DNA of 64,000 bases from JBBQZO01 sp038207625 (GTDB lineage: Bacteria > Pseudomonadota > Gammaproteobacteria > Burkholderiales > Burkholderiaceae_D). Below, piece by piece: positions 59,844 through 64,000 of this stretch (position 1 is the first letter of the stretch; every line of letters starts with the position of its first letter). The notes under the pieces were generated by a model. The model had not been told where the DNA came from, did no database searches, and worked only from the letters and a program-made list of their open reading frames with translations. A program made the position numbers and the translations under genes. The stretch lies in the NCBI GenBank assembly GCA_038207625.1, contig JBBQZO010000006.1, positions 1-64,000 on the forward strand, given 5' to 3'.

Positions 59844-59896
59844 GGGTCAGAGTCGAATTAATTGGCAACATTGCATATTAATTCGACTCTGACCCC
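59844..59896. repeat. 53-bp palindromic element, copy 1
   Basis: Imperfect palindrome opening GGGTCAGAGTCGAATTAATT and closing with its reverse complement ending ATTCGACTCTGACCCC, around a short AT-rich centre. It starts four bases after the hrcA stop. This GGGTCAGAG type of repeat resembles REP elements linked to Y1 (RAYT) transposases, which I recall as common in this family. May also act as a transcription terminator. Confidence 0.75.
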
Positions 59897-59951
59897 ACGT
59901 TTTGCAACTAGTGCTTGTGCGGGCGGTTGACTTTGACGCCGTTGCCGTAAA
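59897..59951 (-). pseudogene. Decayed copy of the fur 3' end
   Basis: TTTTGCAACTAGTGCTTGTG and following bases match the end of fur (60015-60067). Read leftwards it encodes GNGVKVNRPHKH and a stop, against GSCVKVNCPHKH in real fur: both Cys codons are changed. About a dozen codons remain. It is held between the two palindrome copies. Confidence 0.75.
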
Positions 59952-59959
59952 ATTAAATA

Positions 59960-60012
59960 GGGTCAGAGTAGAATTAATTCGAAACATTGCAAATTAATTC
60001 GACTCTGACCCC
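59960..60012. repeat. 53-bp palindromic element, copy 2
   Basis: Same length and layout as 59844-59896, 116 bp downstream, with one stem mismatch (GAGTAG for GAGTCG) and a slightly different centre. It ends 13 bases before the fur stop. Confidence 0.75.
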
Positions 60013-60025
60013 ATTTGTTTTGCAA

Positions 60026-60454
60026 CTAGTGCTTGTGGGGGCAGTTGACCTTGACGCAGCTGCCGTAGATCGCCAGCGCGTGCTCGGCGATCGCAAAGCC
60101 GCGTTCCTCGGCGATGCGCTGCTGGCGCGTTTCGATCTCTTCGTCGAAGAACTCTTCGACCCGGCCGCAGTCCAGGCACACCAGATGGTCGTGGTGCGAG
60201 CCGGCGTTGAGCTCGAAGATCGCCTTGCCGGTCTCGAAATGGTTGCGGTTCAGTAGGCCAGCCTGCTCGAACTGGGTCAGCACACGGTATACCGTGGCCA
60301 GGCCGACATCCATGCTTTCGGCCAACAGGATCTTGTAGACGTCCTCGGCGGTCAGGTGGCGCACCTCGCTGTTCTGGAAGATTTCCAGAATTTTTAGGCG
60401 GGGCAGGGTCGCTTTCAGGCCGCTGGCCTTGAGGTCGGTAGGATTGTTACTCAT
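60026..60454 (-). CDS. fur: Ferric uptake regulator
   Basis: 142-residue iron-responsive repressor. The winged helix has LKATLPRLKILEIFQNSEVRHLTAEDVYKIL and ATVYRVLTQFEQAGLL; HHDHLVCLDCGRVEEF is the metal-binding motif; the C-terminus ends SCVKVNCPHKH. The start at 60454 (MSNNPTDLK) was chosen over upstream in-frame ATGs at 60490 and 60478 because it matches the usual N-terminus. Divergent from bamE, as commonly seen. Likely regulates bfd-tonB and feo in this window. Confidence 0.95.
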   Translation of the reverse strand: MSNNPTDLKASGLKATLPRLKILEIFQNSEVRHLTAEDVYKILLAESMDVGLATVYRVLTQFEQAGLLNRNHFETGKAIFELNAGSHHDHLVCLDCGRVEEFFDEEIETRQQRIAEERGFAIAEHALAIYGSCVKVNCPHKH

Positions 60455-60544
60455 GTTTGTTGGTCGAGTTTGGGTCATGTGCTTTATCATATAGCGTTTT
60501 AGACAGGGGCGCTTAGCCTTCTGCCCATCAATTTGAGGTCACTT

Positions 60545-61183
60545 ATGCGCGTCAACCAAGCTGTTTTGCACCGTTTTAACACTCGCGCGCCGGTTCTGGC
60601 TGGCGCCTTGTGCGTGATGCTGGCCATGTCGGGCTGTGCTGCGCTGAGCAATCCGTTCGCCTCGCATCCCGCTGCCGCCGTGCCGGAGACCGTCGTCGCC
60701 GTTGACGCCGAAAAGACCGCCGCCGTGGCCAATGCCGGCGCCCAGACCACCCGCGTGACCAAGCTGCAGAAATTTTTCTGGGTGTTTTCGCCGTATCGTC
60801 CCGACATTCAGCAAGGCAACTTCATTTCGCAGGAAATGCTGGTTCAGCTGAAAGAAGGCATGACGCGCGACCAGGTCAAGTTTGTGCTCGGCACGCCGCT
60901 GCTGACGGACGCGTTCCACGCCGACCGCTGGGATTATCCGTTCCGGCTGGCGCGCGGCGACGGCGAGCTGACCACCAGCCGCGTCACCGTGTATTTCAAG
61001 GATGGCAAGGTGGCCAAGTTTGACGGCGGTAACCTGCCGACGGAAAAAGAGTACATCGCCCGCATCGCCGGCCCGATCCGCGCGGCCGAAAAAGCCCCCG
61101 CTGCCAAGGAACAGGCGGCCGGCATCCACGTCGTCGATGGCGTCGTCGCCAAACCACCTGAAAACAAACCACCTGAACAATAA
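60545..61183 (+). CDS. bamE: Outer-membrane assembly lipoprotein BamE
   Basis: 212 residues. Lipoprotein signal LAMSGCAAL lipidates Cys23. The SmpA/OmlA domain (about 80-160) has VFSPYRPDIQQGNFISQEMLVQLKEGMTRDQVKFVLGTPLLTDAFHADRWDYPF, seen in parts. The C-terminal tail is longer than in E. coli and rich in Pro, Lys and Ala. It stabilises BamD in the BAM complex. GAGGTCACTT precedes the ATG. Followed by dapB after 9 bp. Confidence 0.92.
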   Translation: MRVNQAVLHRFNTRAPVLAGALCVMLAMSGCAALSNPFASHPAAAVPETVVAVDAEKTAAVANAGAQTTRVTKLQKFFWVFSPYRPDIQQGNFISQEMLVQLKEGMTRDQVKFVLGTPLLTDAFHADRWDYPFRLARGDGELTTSRVTVYFKDGKVAKFDGGNLPTEKEYIARIAGPIRAAEKAPAAKEQAAGIHVVDGVVAKPPENKPPEQ

Positions 61184-61192
61184 GTCGCAGCC

Positions 61193-62017
61193 ATGGTCGA
61201 TACCCGTATGAGTGAAATGAAGATCGCCGTCGCCGGCGCCGGCGGCAAGATGGGCCGCATGCTGATCGAAGCGATTGCTGCGGCGCCCGATTGTGTGCTC
61301 GTCGGCGCGCTCGATGTGGCCGGCGCGCCCGATATCGGCAGCGACGCCGCCGCGTTTTCGGGCAAGCCGTCCGGCGTGCCGATCGAGGCCGACCTGGCCA
61401 AGGGCCTGGCCACGGCCAGTGTACTGATCGACTTCACCCGACCCGAGGGCACTTTGCGCCACGTCGCTTACTGCGCCGAGCATGGCATCAATATGATCAT
61501 CGGCACCACCGGTTTCGACGACGCCGGCAAGGCGCAAATCGCCGCGGCCGCCGAGAAAATCGCGATCATGCTCTCGCCAAACATGAGCGTGGGCGTGAAC
61601 GTGACGCTCAAGCTGCTCGAGATGGCGGCCAAGAGCCTGTCCGAAGGCTACGATATCGAGATCGTCGAAGCGCACCATCGCCACAAGGTCGACGCGCCGT
61701 CCGGCACCGCCCTGAAAATGGGCGAAGTGATCGCCGACGCGCTCGGACGCGATCTGAAGGAATGCGGCGTGTTCGCGCGCGAAGGCGTGACCGGGCCGCG
61801 CGATCCGTCCTCGATCGGCTTTGCCACCATCCGCGGCGGCGACATCGTGGGCGACCATACGGTGCTGTTTGCCGGCATCGGCGAGCGCATCGAGATCAGC
61901 CACAAGTCCAGCAGCCGGGTCACCTACGCACACGGCGCGCTGCGCGCGGTGCGCTTCCTGGCCGACAAACAAACCGGCCTGTACGACATGCAGGACGTGC
62001 TGGCGCTCAAGGGCTAG
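61193..62017 (+). CDS. dapB: 4-hydroxy-tetrahydrodipicolinate reductase
   Basis: 274 residues (266-270 if a later ATG is used). NAD(P)H-dependent step of lysine and diaminopimelate synthesis. MKIAVAGAGGKMGRML is the cofactor motif, IDFTRPEGTLRHVAYC and IGTTGFDD follow, EAHHRHKVDAPSGTALKMGEV is the active-site signature. In-frame ATGs at 61193, 61208 and 61217 have no clear ribosome-binding site; the first is given. Confidence 0.94.
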   Translation: MVDTRMSEMKIAVAGAGGKMGRMLIEAIAAAPDCVLVGALDVAGAPDIGSDAAAFSGKPSGVPIEADLAKGLATASVLIDFTRPEGTLRHVAYCAEHGINMIIGTTGFDDAGKAQIAAAAEKIAIMLSPNMSVGVNVTLKLLEMAAKSLSEGYDIEIVEAHHRHKVDAPSGTALKMGEVIADALGRDLKECGVFAREGVTGPRDPSSIGFATIRGGDIVGDHTVLFAGIGERIEISHKSSSRVTYAHGALRAVRFLADKQTGLYDMQDVLALKG

Positions 62018-62030
62018 GCATAGCGCCGTC

Positions 62031-62693
62031 ATGACGCCGACCATCGACAATCAATTCAGCCTGGCGCGCTACTGGGCCCAGGGCGACGCGATCAGCCATG
62101 CGGTGGCTTTCCTGCTGCTGGCGATGTCGCTGGTGAGCTGGTTCTTCCTGCTCGCCAAGGCCAGCAGCGCCTGGCGCGTGCGGCGTGCCGCGCGCACCAT
62201 CGACGGCTTCTGGGCCGCGCCCACGCTGGCCGACGGGATCGCCCTGCTCAAGCTGGTCGATCGCGAAAACATCTACTGGCCGCTGCCCGCGCAAGGGGCC
62301 GTCAACACCACCCGGCCCGATTCGATCGCCGGCGCAATGAGCGTCGACGAGCAAATCATCCGCGTGCTGCGCCAGGAAATCACCCGCTCCACCCATCGCA
62401 TCGAAAGCGGCCTGACCATCCTCGCCTCGATCGGCGCGACCGCGCCCTTCGTCGGCCTGCTGGGTACCGTGTGGGGCATCTATCACGCGCTGGCCGCCGT
62501 GTCGGCCGCCGGCACGGTGCAGATCGACAAAGTGGCCGGCCCGGTCGGCGAGGCCTTGATCATGACCGGCTTCGGTCTGACGGTGGCCATTCCGGCCGTG
62601 TTGGCGTATAACGGATTTAGCCGCCTGAACCGGCTCACGTTGGCCGAGCTCGATGGCTTTGCCCACGACCTGCACGCCTACTTCATCACATAG
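62031..62693 (+). CDS. exbB: MotA/TolQ/ExbB family proton-channel protein
   Basis: 220 residues with three helices: about 22-44 (VAFLLLAMSLVSWFFLLAKA), 130-152 and 172-195 (GPVGEALIMTGFGLTVAIPAVLAYNGF). GLTILASIGATAPFVGLLGTVWGIYHAL is the family signature. With ExbD it converts proton flow into work for TonB-like proteins. The gene is 13 bp after dapB and shares a strand with exbD. ExbB versus TolQ cannot be fully separated by eye; no pal/tolB genes are nearby, favouring ExbB. Confidence 0.85.
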   Translation: MTPTIDNQFSLARYWAQGDAISHAVAFLLLAMSLVSWFFLLAKASSAWRVRRAARTIDGFWAAPTLADGIALLKLVDRENIYWPLPAQGAVNTTRPDSIAGAMSVDEQIIRVLRQEITRSTHRIESGLTILASIGATAPFVGLLGTVWGIYHALAAVSAAGTVQIDKVAGPVGEALIMTGFGLTVAIPAVLAYNGFSRLNRLTLAELDGFAHDLHAYFIT

Positions 62694-62708
62694 CGCACTG
62701 GAGAGAAC

Positions 62709-63146
62709 ATGGCCTTCGGCAGCTTCAACCCGCACCGCCAGCAAGCGCTGATGGCCGAGATTAACGTCACCCCGATGGTGGACGTGATGCTGGTGCTGCT
62801 GGTGATCTTCATCATCACCGCGCCGATGTTTACCCACGCGATCAAGCTGGACCTGCCGCGCGCCCAGTCGGGCGTCAGCGCGCAACAGCCGAACACGGTG
62901 AGCGTGTCGATCGACGCCAATGGCAACGTGTATTGGAACAACGCGGCGCTGGGCGACGCGGCGCTGGAGCAGCGCCTGATCGAGGCCGCGGCGCAGGACC
63001 CACAACCGGAGCTGCAACTGCGCGCCGACAAAAATACCCGTTACGAAGCGGTGGCCTTGCTGATGGCGGCAGCCCAGTCGCACGGCTTGACCCGCCTGGG
63101 CTTCGTGACCGAACCCAAGAAAGAGGACACACATGGCCAACGTTGA
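62709..63146 (+). CDS. exbD: ExbD/TolR-family biopolymer transporter
   Basis: 145 residues. MAEINVTPMVDVMLVLLVIFIITAPMFT is the single helix with the essential Asp, followed by a periplasmic domain with VSVSIDANGNVYWNN and LQLRADKNTRYEAVALLMAAAQ. Partner of the preceding ExbB-like protein. GGAGAGAAC precedes the ATG. The last 14 bases overlap the start of the barstar gene. Confidence 0.9.
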   Translation: MAFGSFNPHRQQALMAEINVTPMVDVMLVLLVIFIITAPMFTHAIKLDLPRAQSGVSAQQPNTVSVSIDANGNVYWNNAALGDAALEQRLIEAAAQDPQPELQLRADKNTRYEAVALLMAAAQSHGLTRLGFVTEPKKEDTHGQR

Positions 63147-63459
63147 ACTACATGGCGCCGTCATCGCAAACTGGGACAGCTTCCACGCCGAATCGAAACG
63201 CGCCTTCGGCTTTCCCGATTTCTACGCCGGCACGATGGACGCCTGGGTCGATTGCATGAGTTACCTGCGCGACGCCGACGGCATGAGCAAATTTCGTCTG
63301 AAATCGAACGAGACGCTGACCATCGTTGTACTGGACGCGACGCAGATGCGCGCGCAGGCGCCCGACATCCTCGAAGAGATGACCTACTGCGTGGCCGGCA
63401 TCAACGAGCGCTACGAAGACTACGGCGAGAAGCCGGCACTGGTGCTGCAGCTGGGCTAG
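63133..63459 (+). CDS. Barstar-family protein (RNase inhibitor)
   Basis: 108 residues. FGFPDFYAGTMDAWVDCMSYL is the barstar signature (barnase-binding helix and loop), with the flanking beta strands VELHGAVI and LTIVVLDAT. Barstars inhibit barnase-type RNases, but this one has no RNase gene nearby. Overlaps exbD by 14 bp, so translation is likely coupled. A strong terminator follows. Role here unknown. Confidence 0.85.
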   Translation: MANVELHGAVIANWDSFHAESKRAFGFPDFYAGTMDAWVDCMSYLRDADGMSKFRLKSNETLTIVVLDATQMRAQAPDILEEMTYCVAGINERYEDYGEKPALVLQLG

Positions 63460-63497
63460 CCCCCTGTGTGCTCTGGTACGCGTGCTGCCACATGAAG

Positions 63498-63544
63498 ACG
63501 CGGCGCTTGCGTGCCTGGGCTGGTGCGCAAGCGCCGCGTTTTTG
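63498..63544 (+). terminator. Strong Rho-independent terminator of the dapB-exb-barstar run
   Basis: A perfect 14-bp stem, ACGCGGCGCTTGCG (63498-63511) with CGCAAGCGCCGCGT (63526-63539), a 14-base loop and five T residues. Confidence 0.88.
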
Positions 63545-63572
63545 CGGGCGCCTGCGGGAATGCCGCGCGACC

Positions 63573-63938
63573 CTAGCGCATCGCCTGCGGGTCGAAGTTG
63601 GGATTTTCGATCAGCCCCAGCAGGTTGCCGAACGGATCGTTCAGCTCGGCCACGCTGATGCCGCCGCCCACGTCCTGCGGCCCCATCTTCACGCTCGCGC
63701 CCAGCGCGACGATGCGCGCCACTTCGGCCTGGATATCGCTCACGCCCCACAGCGCAGTGCAGCCGTGGGTGCCTGGCGTGCCGTCCGGGACCAGCCCCAG
63801 TTCGAAGCCGCCGACGGTAAAGCCGACGTAAAACGGCTCCTCAAAATACGGGGTGCAACCAAACACCTGGCCGTACCATTTGGTGGCCTCGGCCAGGTCG
63901 GTGACCGGGTAGAGCGCGGTGCGCAGTCCTTGAATCAT
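63573..63938 (-). CDS. VOC/glyoxalase-fold protein
   Basis: 121 residues, one vicinal-oxygen-chelate fold of two beta-alpha-beta-beta-beta units. IQGLRTALYPVTDLAEATKWYGQVFGC begins the first half and ISVAELNDPFGNLLGLIENP ends the second, typical of glyoxalase/bleomycin-resistance-like proteins. Metal ligands are not obvious and the substrate is unknown. Beyond its start (63939-64000) lies only the upstream region. Confidence 0.85.
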   Translation of the reverse strand: MIQGLRTALYPVTDLAEATKWYGQVFGCTPYFEEPFYVGFTVGGFELGLVPDGTPGTHGCTALWGVSDIQAEVARIVALGASVKMGPQDVGGGISVAELNDPFGNLLGLIENPNFDPQAMR

Positions 63939-64000
63939 GCTGTTCTCCTGTTGAAGGTGGTCTCGCTGTGAGTGTGCCCGATGGGGCGCGGGCGGTGTTG

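Overview
The window looks like a chromosomal segment of a high-GC Gram-negative betaproteobacterium, most likely Oxalobacteraceae (Massilia, Duganella or Janthinobacterium type). This is inferred from protein resemblance and gene neighbourhoods: lptD-surA-pdxA-rsmA, amgK-murU-pepP-ubiH, PEP-CTERM proteins, YceI with cytochrome b561, and short palindromes containing GGGTCAGAGTCG. No rRNA, tRNA, CRISPR array, phage or intact transposase was recognised.

Layout. 1-9 kb: the start of a secreted protein, an M9 collagenase, a DUF2167 protein with an M50 protease, an APC amino-acid permease behind a structured leader, and two tandem PEP-CTERM paralogues. 9-18 kb: S46 dipeptidyl-peptidase, SDR, two YceI proteins with cytochrome b561, a 26-bp minisatellite, purB, a GST and a PfkB sugar kinase. 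18-23.5 kb: an iron locus, with bfr, a PepSY-type protein, tonB and bfd on the minus strand and feoA-feoB-Cys-rich protein divergent from them, and Fur-box-like sites between. 23.5-28.8 kb: serine hydrolase, glutamate-synthase-like protein, GST, 5'-3' exonuclease and a lone receiver domain.

28.8-35.6 kb is the most unusual region: a tightly coupled five-gene minus-strand operon built like a Gram-positive dlt operon. It encodes a methyltransferase-adenylation fusion, an adenylation-carrier fusion (DltA+DltC-like), a DltD-like SGNH protein, an MBOAT acyltransferase (DltB-like) and a 46-residue single-helix microprotein ending FRYGQM (DltX-like). A perfect 20-bp palindrome lies upstream. I infer that it activates a carboxylic acid, loads it on a carrier and moves it across the inner membrane onto an envelope acceptor. 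Substrate and acceptor are unknown, and the adenylation domains lack the amino-acid-binding signature of DltA.

35.8-46.3 kb: DUF805, mnmA-nudJ, a transhydrogenase operon with panD inserted between pntAA and pntAB and a perfect palindrome upstream, then ubiH-pepP-murU-amgK (ubiquinone synthesis, peptide turnover, peptidoglycan sugar recycling). 46.4-52.3 kb: outer-membrane biogenesis (lptD, surA), pdxA, rsmA and a PilZ protein. 52.5-57.7 kb: two repeat-containing lipoproteins, a metallophosphoesterase and a TonB-dependent receptor. 57.8-64 kb: HAD phosphatase, hrcA, a duplicated palindrome carrying a decayed copy of the fur 3' end, fur, bamE, dapB, exbB/exbD-like genes, barstar and a VOC protein.

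All calls come from reading the sequence and from family knowledge; no database search was run.
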